From Acidobacteriota bacterium (GTDB lineage: Bacteria; Acidobacteriota; Thermoanaerobaculia; Multivoradales; SZUA-115): 64,000 nucleotides of DNA. Positions within the stretch are counted from its first letter, which is position 1; every line of letters begins with the position of its first letter. The notes under the pieces were generated by a model. It was not told the DNA's origin and did no database searches. It saw only the letters and a program-made list of their open reading frames with translations. A program made the position numbers and the translations under genes. Of the stretch, positions 7,904 through 16,166 are shown one piece after another. The stretch is taken from the NCBI GenBank assembly GCA_024277255.1, contig JAJRVQ010000126.1, forward strand, positions 1 to 64,000, in the 5' to 3' direction.

Positions 7904-8215
7904 GGGCTAGGCCCCGGCCAGCACCGGCTCGTAGCGCTCCACCTCGATCTCACCGGCACGGGCGTTCGCCTGGGCGATGTCGTAGGCCGCCTGAAGCTTG
8001 ATCCAGCCACCCGGCGTGGAGCCGAAAGCTTTCGACAAGCGGATGGCCATCTCCGGCGAGATCCCGGCGTGCCCATGGATCAACCGTGACAGCGTAGTAC
8101 GGCTCACTCCCAGCACCCGAGCCCCCGCGCTCACCGACAAGCCGAGAGGGTCGAGGCAGTTGATCCGAACCGAAAGGCCGGGATGGGGCGGATTCTTCAT
8201 CGGCATGGCATTCAC
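7904..8215. repeat. direct repeat, left copy (contains higA)
   Basis: This segment is nearly identical to 9867-10178 at a constant offset of 1963 bases. The few differences are mostly synonymous in higA. The pair brackets higB, a gene remnant and the DUF3800 gene and could recombine to delete or duplicate that cassette. Confidence 0.85.
7907..8206 (-). CDS. higA: HigA-type antitoxin, XRE family
   Basis: This 99-aa helix-turn-helix protein belongs to the HigA/VapI antidote family: NPPHPGLSVRI at the N-terminus, then a DNA-binding HTH (LGVSRTTLSRLIHGHAGISP) and a C-terminal helix that usually contacts the toxin. It follows higB by 18 bases on the same strand, in the toxin-first order characteristic of hig loci. 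A GAGGTG ribosome binding site precedes the start; a GTG three codons upstream is an alternative. The product should neutralise HigB and, with it, repress the operator palindrome at 8516-8533. A second almost identical copy lies at 9870-10169. Confidence 0.9.
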   Translation of the reverse strand: MPMKNPPHPGLSVRINCLDPLGLSVSAGARVLGVSRTTLSRLIHGHAGISPEMAIRLSKAFGSTPGGWIKLQAAYDIAQANARAGEIEVERYEPVLAGA

Positions 8216-8224
8216 CTCGTTTCT

Positions 8225-8503
8225 TCAGTGGTAGTCCAGAAGCTCGACTCCGTGGGCATGTCCGCCTTCAAAGCGGAAGATCACCCGCCAGTTTCCGCTC
8301 ACGCTGACCGAGCACAAGCCCTTGCGGTTCCCCTTGAGCGGACGAAGACGGAAACCCGGCAGGCTCATCTCCTCGATGGTCTCGGCCTCGTCGAGATGAG
8401 CCAAGACCGTCCTCACTTTGATCAGGAGATCGGGACGGATCCCACGCGAATCATCCCTCTCGTACAGCCGCTTCAGACCCTTGTGGCGGAAGCTCTGGAT
8501 CAC
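8225..8503 (-). CDS. higB: HigB-type mRNA interferase toxin
   Basis: This 92-aa RelE-superfamily toxin begins VIQSFRHKGLKRLYERDD and ends GNWRVIFRFEGG...VELLDYH, the usual HigB length and signature. The family cleaves mRNA on the ribosome. The GTG at 8503 is chosen because homologues start at this point. The promoter elements at 8510-8538 place transcription start at or next to this GTG, so the message may be leaderless. It forms an operon with higA, 18 bases downstream. No disruption is visible, so the module looks active. Confidence 0.9.
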   Translation of the reverse strand: MIQSFRHKGLKRLYERDDSRGIRPDLLIKVRTVLAHLDEAETIEEMSLPGFRLRPLKGNRKGLCSVSVSGNWRVIFRFEGGHAHGVELLDYH

Positions 8504-8509
8504 CCGTAC

Positions 8510-8538
8510 ACCGTAGCGCGTAGCGCTACGCGCGTCAA
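8510..8538 (-). promoter_or_regulatory. higBA promoter with an 18-bp palindromic operator
   Basis: On the minus strand TTGACG (8538-8533) and TACGGT (8515-8510) are 17 bases apart. The perfect palindrome GCGCGTAGC/GCTACGCGC (8516-8533) fills the spacer, so HigA binding there would block RNA polymerase directly. The right copy of the repeat lacks this operator. Confidence 0.7.
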
Positions 8539-8728
8539 CGCCATCTTCTTGTGACACCGGTTACGCAAGTCGTTTAGAATCGGTCCCTACCCAACAAGTC
8601 GCGCCTACTCCGGCCATCAGTTAGGAATTCGGCCGCCAACCAACAGAGACCTTCACGAGCATGAACAGCAGGACTTTTAGAGCTGGCAGCGAGCGTAGCG
8701 CCGAGCCAACTAAGTGGCGGGCACGTAG

Positions 8729-8827
8729 AAGATCCGGTGGCGCATCGCGCTGGGCTGGCTCCTGCTCTACACCCTCTGCGGCCTGCTGCTGGCGGGGCTG
8801 GCGGGACAGCTGCAGGAGACGGCCTAA
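8729..8827 (+). pseudogene. C-terminal remnant of a membrane protein gene
   Basis: A 33-codon open stretch follows an in-frame TAG and ends in TAA. It encodes KIRWRIALGWLLLYTL and a further LLLAGLAGQLQETA tail, a typical transmembrane helix and C-terminus with no start codon. It looks like the end of a gene whose front was lost, probably when the higBA/DUF3800 cassette arrived. The parent family cannot be named. Confidence 0.45.
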
Positions 8828-8844
8828 GCCTCGAACGTGCAGGA

Positions 8845-9708
8845 ATGAGTTCTGAGTACATCATCTACGCGGACGAATCCGTGGAGAAAGGTCGCTACTT
8901 CTCTAACTTCTACGGCGGAGCGCTGGTCGAGTCCGGCAACTTGAATGAAGTTAGAGATTCGCTTAGTGATACGAAGAGCCGCCTCAACCTGACCGGCGAA
9001 GCAAAGTGGTCGAAGATCTCTATTGCCTATGAGAGCAAGTATATTGCCCTAGTTGATGAGCTCTTCCGGCTGGTCAGAGAAGACAAGATCAAGCTCAGGG
9101 TGATGTTCCGGCAGAATTTCCATGTGCCTGAGAATCTGGAGGTCAGTCAGCGAGAGAACGGCTACTTTCTTCTCTACTACCAGTTCCTGAAGCACGCTTT
9201 CGGCCTCATGTACCGGCCCTGCGTGGAAGGCAGAATGAGTGTGCGCCTCTATCTGGACCGGCTGCCAGGAACTCTCGAGCGTCGCGCGCAGTTCAGAGGC
9301 TACATCTCCGGGCTGCAAAACAATCCCGAGTTCCGCAAAGCGCGCCTCGATTTGCCTGTCGACCAGATCGCGGAAGTCGTCTCGCATGAGCACGTCCTAC
9401 TCCAATGCGTCGACGTTGTGCTGGGGTCAATCCAATTCAGGATGAACAGATTGCACGAGGTCAAACCAACGGGATCACGCGTCAGAGGCAAGAAAACCAG
9501 AGCCAAAGAAAGAGTATACAAGCACATTCTGAGCCGCATTCGAGACGTGACTCATCGCAACTTCAACCCAGGGATCACGACGGGCCATAAAGGCGACCCA
9601 GCCAATAGGTGGCACCACCCATACCGTCACTGGCTCTTCAAACCGAGAGCATATGGACTTGACTACAGCAAGACTCGGAAAGGGAAGAAGGAGGAGAGAA
9701 AGAGGTAA
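8845..9708 (+). CDS. DUF3800 protein
   Basis: This 287-aa protein starts MSSEYIIYADESVEKGRYF, with the YxDES motif near the N-terminus that defines DUF3800, followed by conserved acidic and basic positions and a strongly basic tail (KTRKGKKEERKR). The fold is thought to be RNase H-like. Many members sit in phage, plasmid or defense islands, but the activity is not established. The ATG at 8845 is chosen because the family begins at this MSSEYIIYADES; longer readings run through the gene remnant upstream. Its lower GC and position between two higA repeats support recent acquisition. Confidence 0.8.
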   Translation: MSSEYIIYADESVEKGRYFSNFYGGALVESGNLNEVRDSLSDTKSRLNLTGEAKWSKISIAYESKYIALVDELFRLVREDKIKLRVMFRQNFHVPENLEVSQRENGYFLLYYQFLKHAFGLMYRPCVEGRMSVRLYLDRLPGTLERRAQFRGYISGLQNNPEFRKARLDLPVDQIAEVVSHEHVLLQCVDVVLGSIQFRMNRLHEVKPTGSRVRGKKTRAKERVYKHILSRIRDVTHRNFNPGITTGHKGDPANRWHHPYRHWLFKPRAYGLDYSKTRKGKKEERKR

Positions 9709-9866
9709 ACCCCGCAACCGCTATGCCCGAAGGCGTATCCCAGGTAGGAACCTGAGACTTCACGGAGTGCAGGGCACTACCATGGTAACACCGTCCGATC
9801 GAGATGTCGACTGCCGTGAGAAGGCGGTACTGAGTCAGTTTCCGAAGGGTACCAACACTCCAGCCG

Positions 9867-10178
9867 GGGCTAGGCCCCGGCCAGCACCGGCTCGTAGCGC
9901 TCCACCTCGATCTCACCGGCACGGGCGTTCGCCTGGGCGATGTCGTAGGCCGCCTGAAGCTTGATCCAGCCACCCGGCGTGGAGCCGAAAGCTTTCGACA
10001 GGCGGATGGCCATCTCCGGAGAGATGCCGGCGTGCCCATGGATCAAACGCGACAGCGTGGTACGGCTCACCCCCAGCACCCGAGCCCCCGCGCTCACCGA
10101 CAAGCCGAGAGGTTCGAGGCAGTTGATCCGAACCGAAAGGCCGGGGTGGGGCGGATTCTTCACTGCCATGGCATTCAC
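9867..10178. repeat. direct repeat, right copy (contains second higA)
   Basis: This is the right-hand copy of the repeat at 7904-8215. Homology fades just beyond the higA start, where the left copy enters the 3' end of higB. Here only a diverged trace of that end remains. Confidence 0.85.
9870..10169 (-). CDS. second HigA-type antitoxin, without a toxin gene
   Basis: This 99-aa HTH antitoxin is nearly identical to the one at 7907-8206: after the first few residues only an Asp/Glu exchange is apparent, although the DNA differs at several mostly synonymous sites. The start ATG at 10169 has AGAGGTGA upstream. No toxin gene precedes it; the sequence upstream is an unrelated membrane protein gene. 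It may be a leftover of duplication, an anti-addiction copy that protects against loss of the complete module, or one kept alike by gene conversion. Confidence 0.85.
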   Translation of the reverse strand: MAVKNPPHPGLSVRINCLEPLGLSVSAGARVLGVSRTTLSRLIHGHAGISPEMAIRLSKAFGSTPGGWIKLQAAYDIAQANARAGEIEVERYEPVLAGA

Positions 10179-10233
10179 CTCTTTTCTTCGAGCGGTAGGC
10201 CAGGATGCTGACAAGGTGGCGCCCATTCAGGAA

Positions 10234-10713
10234 TCACCCCGGCGGCTTGGCGCGGATGCGGGCTATCGTCTCCGAACTCAATTCCAGCCGGTGGGTGGCG
10301 CTGGTCAAGCGGCGCAGGTCGACCCGTGGCACGGCCTCCAGTTCCCGCTGGACGGTGGCGCGGACTCGGGGGTCGAGGGTCTGAGCGTTCAAGCTACGCA
10401 CCAGGGTCGCCATCTGGACACGCTGGCTGGTCGCCGCCTTGTCTAGTTTGGTGACCTCTTCTGAAACCACGGCGGCGGCTTCGGCCACATCTTGCACTCC
10501 CTTCTTCAAGCTGTCGAACTCGGCTTTGAACTGACCCAGTTCTAAGGAGACCCGCGACCACAGGGAGAGGCCGACGAGAACCACGCCGAAGGCGGTGATC
10601 AGGATCTCGCCGTAGGCGAAGCCCTGTTTTTTGATCCCCACCAAAACCGCCGCCGCTATCAGCACGGCGCCGAGGATCAATCCGACGACGATGACAAGGG
10701 TCTGGATATCCAT
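10234..10713 (-). CDS. two-helix membrane protein with coiled coil, unknown function
   Basis: This 159-aa protein has two N-terminal transmembrane helices (about residues 5-27 and 33-53). A region rich in E, K, Q and A follows (about 60-110) and looks like a coiled coil, then a basic tail. No family is recognised. It stands alone between the second higA and the lipid/polyketide cluster, which is transcribed divergently. The small size and layout resemble membrane-anchored scaffolding proteins, but no role can be assigned. Confidence 0.65.
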   Translation of the reverse strand: MDIQTLVIVVGLILGAVLIAAAVLVGIKKQGFAYGEILITAFGVVLVGLSLWSRVSLELGQFKAEFDSLKKGVQDVAEAAAVVSEEVTKLDKAATSQRVQMATLVRSLNAQTLDPRVRATVQRELEAVPRVDLRRLTSATHRLELSSETIARIRAKPPG

Positions 10714-10836
10714 GCGAGGCCTCCTGACGAGATGAAGGGAGCGGAATGAGCGGCTCTACTGTACAGGTGCAGCTGGCGCCGATTAGTTGCACACAGCCGT
10801 GGCTCGGATTCCTCGCAGCGAAGGGGCTGCAACCGC

Positions 10837-11931
10837 ATGGTAGCCTCCGCCCTCGTGAGAATCCTTTCCGTCGGCAAGGCACTGCCGGACCATTTCTACG
10901 ATCAACAGACCCTCCTGGCAGCGCTCAAGCGGCACTGGGGTAAGCGGCACTTCAACCTCGAACGGCTGGAGAAGCTGCACAAGAATGTGTTGGTCGGCGG
11001 CCGCCATCTGGCCTTGCCGATCGAGGAGTACGATCGCATCGAGCGCTGGGGCCAGGCCAACGACGCCTGGATCCGGGTGGCGCAAGAGGTCGGCGAAGTT
11101 GCGGTGCGCGACGCGCTGGAGCGCGCAGGTCTCGGGGTGAAGGAGGTCGGTAGCTTCTTCTTTGTCACCGTCACCGGAGTCGCCACCCCTTCGATCGACG
11201 CTCGGCTGATGAATCGGCTGGCGATGCCGCCGCAGGTCAAGCGGGTGCCCATCTTCGGCCTCGGTTGCGTCGCCGGAGCCGCCGGCATTGCCCGCGCCGC
11301 CGATTACGTACGTGCCTTTCCCGACCAGATCGCCATCCTGCTCTCGGTGGAGCTGTGCTCGCTGACCCTGCAACGCGAAGATCTTTCGGTACCCAATCTG
11401 ATCGCCAGCGGCCTGTTTGGCGACGGCGCCGCCGCGGTGGTCGTCGCCGGAGCTGAACATCCGGCGGCGCAAAGGGAACCCACCGGGCGTCCGGCAGGGC
11501 CGAGCGTGCTGGCCAGCCGCTCGATCTTCTACCCCGACAGCGAGGAGGTGATGGGCTGGGAAATCACCGAAAAGGGGTTCGGCATCGTCCTTTCCGCCGG
11601 TGTGCCCGAGGTGGCGCGCAAGTTTCTGCGCCACGATGTCGACGCTTTTCTCGCCGACCACAACCTCCAGCGCACGGACATCGCCTCCTGGGTCTGTCAC
11701 CCGGGAGGGCCGAAAGTGCTGACCGCACTCGAAGAGTCGCTGGAATTACCGGAGGGCGCGCTCGACGTCACCTGGCGCAGCTTGCGGGAGGTCGGCAACC
11801 TCTCCTCGACCTCGGTGTTGATGGTGCTGGAGGAGACTCTGGAACGGCAGCGCCCCGAGCCGGGCAGCTTGGGCCTGCTGCTGGCGATGGGACCGGGATT
11901 CTGCTCCGAGTTGGTCTTGCTCCAGTGGTAG
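10837..11931 (+). CDS. type III polyketide synthase (alkylresorcinol/alkylpyrone type)
   Basis: This 364-aa ketosynthase is of the chalcone/stilbene synthase superfamily. The catalytic triad is visible: Cys144 in GLGCVAG, His288 in CHPGGPK and Asn321 in GNLSST. The GFGIVLSAGVP segment is also typical of bacterial type III PKSs such as SrsA, ArsB and BpsA. It would extend a fatty-acyl starter with malonyl-CoA to give alkylresorcinols or alkylpyrones. It leads a same-strand cluster with a methyltransferase, ACP, fatty-acyl-AMP ligase and flavin monooxygenase. The ATG at 10837 has only a weak AAGGGG upstream. Confidence 0.88.
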   Translation: MVASALVRILSVGKALPDHFYDQQTLLAALKRHWGKRHFNLERLEKLHKNVLVGGRHLALPIEEYDRIERWGQANDAWIRVAQEVGEVAVRDALERAGLGVKEVGSFFFVTVTGVATPSIDARLMNRLAMPPQVKRVPIFGLGCVAGAAGIARAADYVRAFPDQIAILLSVELCSLTLQREDLSVPNLIASGLFGDGAAAVVVAGAEHPAAQREPTGRPAGPSVLASRSIFYPDSEEVMGWEITEKGFGIVLSAGVPEVARKFLRHDVDAFLADHNLQRTDIASWVCHPGGPKVLTALEESLELPEGALDVTWRSLREVGNLSSTSVLMVLEETLERQRPEPGSLGLLLAMGPGFCSELVLLQW

Positions 11932-11944
11932 TTGAATAGCCCAG

Positions 11945-12577
11945 ATGAATTCCGACGCTCTCGCTGCCCAGCCTTTCGACTCGCCGGCCTTCGATTCAAT
12001 GGTCTTCTATGGAGCCCTCATCGCGCTGATCGCGGTCGAACGGCTAATGGAGCTGGTGATTTCGCGGCGCCATGAGCAACACCTGCGGGAGCGAGGCGCG
12101 GTCGAAGTCGGAGCCGGCCATTTCCCCGTCATGGTGGCGCTCCACTCGGCCTTCCTGGTCGCTTGCGTAGCGGAGGTGTGGTGGCTGGATCGGCCCTTCG
12201 TCGCTCCTCTGGCGGCGGCGATGACCGTTCTCATCATCGCCACCATGTCCTTACGCTTCTGGGTGATCGCCACCTTGGGGCAACGGTGGACGGCAAGGGT
12301 GCTGGTGCTCCCCAAGTCTCCTCCGGTGACCGATGGCCCCTACCGCTTCTTGCGCCACCCCAACTACCTGGGCGTGGTGGTGGAGATCCTGGCCATACCG
12401 CTAGTTCATTGCGCTTGGTTGACCGCCTTGCTCTTCTCCGTGGCCAACGCCGCACTGCTGGCGGTGCGCATCCGCAGCGAAGAGAGTGCGCTCACCGCGG
12501 CCGGCGGCTACGAGCAGTTCGCCGCCTATCCGCGGCTTCTGCCGGTGGCCGGCAAGCGCCGAAAGGGACCACGATGA
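11945..12577 (+). CDS. ICMT-like membrane methyltransferase
   Basis: This 210-aa integral membrane protein of the isoprenylcysteine carboxyl methyltransferase/phospholipid methyltransferase family has a C-terminal SAM-binding signature GPYRFLRHPNYLG with EE downstream. In characterised type III PKS clusters (BpsB in Bacillus, SrsB in Streptomyces griseus) homologues O-methylate alkylpyrones or alkylresorcinols. It follows the PKS by 13 bases and ends in an ATGA overlap with the ACP gene, so the three are almost certainly one operon. Membrane location fits a lipophilic product. Confidence 0.85.
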   Translation: MNSDALAAQPFDSPAFDSMVFYGALIALIAVERLMELVISRRHEQHLRERGAVEVGAGHFPVMVALHSAFLVACVAEVWWLDRPFVAPLAAAMTVLIIATMSLRFWVIATLGQRWTARVLVLPKSPPVTDGPYRFLRHPNYLGVVVEILAIPLVHCAWLTALLFSVANAALLAVRIRSEESALTAAGGYEQFAAYPRLLPVAGKRRKGPR

Positions 12578-12828
12578 CCGACGGCGAGATTCTCCACGCC
12601 ATCGCCGAGGTAGGGCGCGAGCACCTCGGCTGGGATCGAGATATGACCCCTCAGTTGCACCTGGTCGAAGACTTGCATCTCGACTCGGTGCGCCTGCTGA
12701 CCCTCGCCATCGAAGTCGAGAACCGTTTTCAGATCTGCCTGGATGAAGAGGACGAATTCGGCATCGAAACCGTCGGCGACCTGGTGGCGGCAGTGAAACG
12801 AGGGCTCGCCGCGACGCTCGACGGCTAG
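12574..12828 (+). CDS. acyl carrier protein of the lipid/polyketide cluster
   Basis: This 84-aa stand-alone carrier has the phosphopantetheine-attachment serine at residue 38 in LHLDSVRLL, with the acidic helix II (AIEVENRF) that normally docks partner enzymes. The start overlaps the methyltransferase stop (ATGA). It would receive an acyl group from the fatty-acyl-AMP ligase encoded 180 bases downstream and pass it to the type III PKS. Its DSV in place of the usual DSL/DSI motif is a minor variation. Confidence 0.88.
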   Translation: MTDGEILHAIAEVGREHLGWDRDMTPQLHLVEDLHLDSVRLLTLAIEVENRFQICLDEEDEFGIETVGDLVAAVKRGLAATLDG

Positions 12829-13006
12829 ATCCGTTCATATTCTCGTAACGTAGCCCACTTATGCTGCTCTTGGTCGTCCGCACTCGGCCTCTTTCACTCC
12901 ACCACGACTCCGCGGACGGCTCTAACGCGACGATTCCTACTGCGACCGCCTATGCTGATTCACCCACTGCGCTATCCACGACAGCCGGCTCCGGAAGTGG
13001 TGAGAA

Positions 13007-14797
13007 ATGCAGCCTGAAACCGCGCCAACTCTGGCTCACGGCTTGTCCCGTGCCGCGCGGCTGGTTTCCAGCGGCGAAGTCGAACGGTGTGGTTTGCGCT
13101 TCCTCGACCGCCACGAGCGCGAGACCTTCCTCGACTGGGCTGAGATAGAAGCGCGCGCCCGGCGAATAGCTGCCCAGCTGCGCACCCTCGGTGTCGAAAA
13201 GGGCGAGCGGATCGTCTTGATCTACCCCACCGGCCCGGAGTTCTTCGACGCCTTCTTCGGTGCCGTGCTGGCCGGTGCCGTACCGGTACCGCTCTACCCA
13301 CCGGTACGGCTGGGGCGACTGGATGAATACCACCAGCGCACGGCGACGATGATCGAACTCTCCGGCGCTCGTCTGGTTCTCGCCCATCGCCGCGTTCGCC
13401 GCATCCTCGGCCAGACCATCACCCTGGCCAGACCGGCCTTCGGTTGCCGGGAGCTGGCCGACCTTCCGCCCGGCGAACTCTCACTCGCGGGTGACGGCGA
13501 AGTCGTCAGTGAGGACGATCTCGCCTTGGTGCAGTTCTCTTCCGGAACCACCGTCGATCCCAAGCCGGTCGCCCTGTCGCATCGAGCGGTGATGGCACAG
13601 GTCCACACGCTCAACGGCATGTGGCCCCGCGAAAGTGCCCTGCGCCATTCCGGCGTCAGCTGGTTGCCCCTCTACCACGACATGGGCTTGATCGGCTGCA
13701 TCTTTCCAGCCATGGCGTTGCCCACCGATTTGACCCTCCTCGGCCCCGAACTCTTCGTCGCCAAACCAGCCCTGTGGCTGCGCGCCATCTCCCACTACCG
13801 AGCTACCGTTTCGCCCGCTCCCAATTTCGCCTATGGCCTCTGCGTGGCGAAGATTCGCGATGAAGAGATGGAGGGGGTCGACCTCTCCTGCTGGCGGGTT
13901 GCACTCAACGGCGCCGAGGCGGTCGCGCCGTCGGTTTTGCGCTCTTTCCGCGACCGCTTCGCCCAGTGGGGGCTTCGCGGCGAAGCACTGACACCGGTCT
14001 ATGGCCTCTCCGAGGCCTCGCTGGCGGTGACCTTCTCGGCGCTCGCCCACCCCTTTACCTGCCGCCGCTTCGCCCGGCTGCCTCTGGCCGAGCAGGGAAT
14101 CGCCCACCACCATGAGGAAGGCCAGGAGCTGGTTTCGGTCGGCCGTCCGCTGCCCGGCTTCGCCGTCGAGATTCGCGATGACGACGGCAAGCCGCTGCCG
14201 GCGAGACACACCGGGCGCGTCTGGGTGCGCGGCCCTTCGCTGATGGACGGCTATCTCGATCAGCCGCGGGCCACCGCCCGAGCGCTGGTCGACGGCTGGC
14301 TCGACACCGGCGATCTCGGCTTCTGGTTCGACGAGGAGCTCTACCTGACCGGCCGGGCCAAGGAGTTGATCATCTTGCGCGGTCGTAACTACCCGCCCGA
14401 GATGGTGGAACGGCCGCTCCTCGGCTTGGCGGGGTTGCGCACCGGCTGCGCCGTGGCGCTGAGTTGGCTGCCCGAAGGGGCCGACGGGGAGGTGCTGTGG
14501 ATCTTCGTCGAAACGGCCCGTAACGCATCGCGAACGGTCATCGATGAGCTGGCGCAAGCCTGCCGGCGAGCGATCCTGCAAGCCACCGGACTGGTGGTCG
14601 ACGCGGTTCACCTGCTGGCACCGGGCACCCTGCCTCGCACCTCCTCCGGCAAGATGCGCCGCGGCGAAACCCTGCGCCAATTCCTCGCCGACGAGTTGCA
14701 GCCACCAGGGTCCGCTTCGCCGCTGCACATGGTAGGCGCCCTTGCCCGCTCGAGCCTGGCTTTCACTAAATTACGTTGGAGTAGCAGCGATGGCTAA
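13007..14797 (+). CDS. fatty-acyl-AMP ligase (FAAL-like)
   Basis: This 596-aa adenylate-forming enzyme has the AMP-binding motif FSSGTTVDPKPVALSHRA, SWLPLYHDMGLIG, YGLSEASLAVTF, the DTGDLGFW core and a C-terminal SSGKMRR lysine. The YHDMGLIG and YPPV segments are typical of FAALs, which make acyl-AMP and load it on a carrier protein rather than on CoA. It lies 178 bases after the ACP, and its last bases overlap the monooxygenase start by eight bases. It probably supplies the fatty starter unit of the cluster through the ACP. The intergenic stretch before it shows nothing notable. Confidence 0.88.
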   Translation: MQPETAPTLAHGLSRAARLVSSGEVERCGLRFLDRHERETFLDWAEIEARARRIAAQLRTLGVEKGERIVLIYPTGPEFFDAFFGAVLAGAVPVPLYPPVRLGRLDEYHQRTATMIELSGARLVLAHRRVRRILGQTITLARPAFGCRELADLPPGELSLAGDGEVVSEDDLALVQFSSGTTVDPKPVALSHRAVMAQVHTLNGMWPRESALRHSGVSWLPLYHDMGLIGCIFPAMALPTDLTLLGPELFVAKPALWLRAISHYRATVSPAPNFAYGLCVAKIRDEEMEGVDLSCWRVALNGAEAVAPSVLRSFRDRFAQWGLRGEALTPVYGLSEASLAVTFSALAHPFTCRRFARLPLAEQGIAHHHEEGQELVSVGRPLPGFAVEIRDDDGKPLPARHTGRVWVRGPSLMDGYLDQPRATARALVDGWLDTGDLGFWFDEELYLTGRAKELIILRGRNYPPEMVERPLLGLAGLRTGCAVALSWLPEGADGEVLWIFVETARNASRTVIDELAQACRRAILQATGLVVDAVHLLAPGTLPRTSSGKMRRGETLRQFLADELQPPGSASPLHMVGALARSSLAFTKLRWSSSDG

Positions 14798-16049
14798 TTC
14801 ACGGCAGGCCGACCTGCTCATCGTCGGCGGCGGACCCGCCGGTTTGGCTACGGCACTGGCCGCCAGCCAGCATGGCCTCCACCGTGTGGTGGTCGTCGAC
14901 AGCCGCCGGCCACCGATCGACAAACCTTGTGGCGAGGGGTTGATGCCAGACGGGGTTGCGCGCCTCGCCGAACTCGGGGTGCGTATACCTCGCCACCAAT
15001 GCACGCCCTTCACCGGCATTCGCTACGTCGACGGAGCCGTCGAAGCCACCGGTAGCTTCCCGCAGACAAGCGGCCTGGGTGTTCGCCGTACCGTTCTGCA
15101 TGCCGCGATGGTTCGCGCCGCCGAAGAGGCCGGCGTCGACTTGCGCTGGGGAACCAAGGTACAGCGCTTGCTCCCGGCCACCCTCGAGCACCCTCGCAAG
15201 TCGGCGAGCGGCGGTGTCGAGCTTGCCGGTGGACAGATTCCGGCACGCTGGGTGGTCGCCGCCGATGGACTCAATTCGCGCTTGCGCGCTCAGGCGGAAC
15301 TCGACAAAGAGGTTCCCGCCATCACCCATCGTTCGACTCGCTTCGGTGTGCGCCGCCATTTCAACATCGAGCCGTGGACCGACAAGGTGGAGGTGCACTG
15401 GCGCGACGGACTGGAGGCCTACGTCACACCGGTCGGTCCGCAAGAGGTGGGGATCGCCTTGGCGATCAGCGGCAACAAAGCTCACTTCGACAGCCTGCTG
15501 CAGCAGTTTCCGCAGCTGGCGGAGCGGCTGCGCGGTGCCGCATGGAGCAGTCGGGCCGCGGGGCTTGGACCGCTACGACGACAAGTGAAGGCGGTGACCC
15601 GAGGGCGTCTCGCACTGGTTGGAGACGCCTCCGGCTACCTCGACCCGATCACCGGTGAGGGGCTGTCCCTGGCCTTCCATCAAGCTGTGGCGCTGGCCGA
15701 GAGTCTCGCCACCGACTCCCTGACCCACTATGCGCGTGCCCATCGCCGCATCGGACGGTTGCCCAACACCATGACTCGGCTGATCCTGGCCATCGAAAGG
15801 CGGCCCCGCTTGCGCCGCCGGGTGATCAAGACACTCGCCTCTGAACCGAGACTCTTCGATCGCTTTCTCGGCATCCACAGCCGCGTGCTGCCGTTGTCCG
15901 CCATCGGCCTCGGCGGAGTTCTGCGCCTCGCCCGCAGGCTCGCGATGCCGGTGGCCGCGGCCATTCCGATGCCCCTGGAGCCCGCGACCTCCGTGGCCAC
16001 GCGGAAGATACGCATCAGCCATCTCGCACCGCCGCGAGAGCCGCGATAG
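14790..16049 (+). CDS. FAD-dependent monooxygenase/reductase of the lipid cluster
   Basis: This flavoprotein of about 419 aa has a Rossmann FAD motif near the N-terminus (LLIVGGGPAGLATAL), DKPCGEGLMP, and the second FAD motif ALVGDASGYLDPITGEGLSLA. It sits between the geranylgeranyl-reductase and PHBH-like groups. The ATG at 14790 has GGAG upstream and overlaps the ligase gene. In the S. griseus srs cluster a flavin hydroxylase (SrsC) oxidises methylated alkylresorcinols to hydroquinones/quinones, and the same step is the best guess here. Confidence 0.82.
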   Translation: MANSRQADLLIVGGGPAGLATALAASQHGLHRVVVVDSRRPPIDKPCGEGLMPDGVARLAELGVRIPRHQCTPFTGIRYVDGAVEATGSFPQTSGLGVRRTVLHAAMVRAAEEAGVDLRWGTKVQRLLPATLEHPRKSASGGVELAGGQIPARWVVAADGLNSRLRAQAELDKEVPAITHRSTRFGVRRHFNIEPWTDKVEVHWRDGLEAYVTPVGPQEVGIALAISGNKAHFDSLLQQFPQLAERLRGAAWSSRAAGLGPLRRQVKAVTRGRLALVGDASGYLDPITGEGLSLAFHQAVALAESLATDSLTHYARAHRRIGRLPNTMTRLILAIERRPRLRRRVIKTLASEPRLFDRFLGIHSRVLPLSAIGLGGVLRLARRLAMPVAAAIPMPLEPATSVATRKIRISHLAPPREPR

Positions 16050-16166
16050 AGACCCAGATTTTTCCATCCGCACTCGAGCCATGAACCCTCGCGGCCGCCC
16101 CGGTAACCTACACCAAGACCAAGGGCAGTGGCCGCACTGCGGGTTACGACAGGGGAGCAAGAAAGT

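Noticed and set aside
9709-9866. Attachment site or transposase remnant beside the right higA repeat
   Set aside because: No terminal inverted repeats, target duplication or transposase coding could be seen.
13481-14728. 415-codon open frame on the minus strand
   Set aside because: It is antisense to the fatty-acyl-AMP ligase; composition-driven open frame without motifs.
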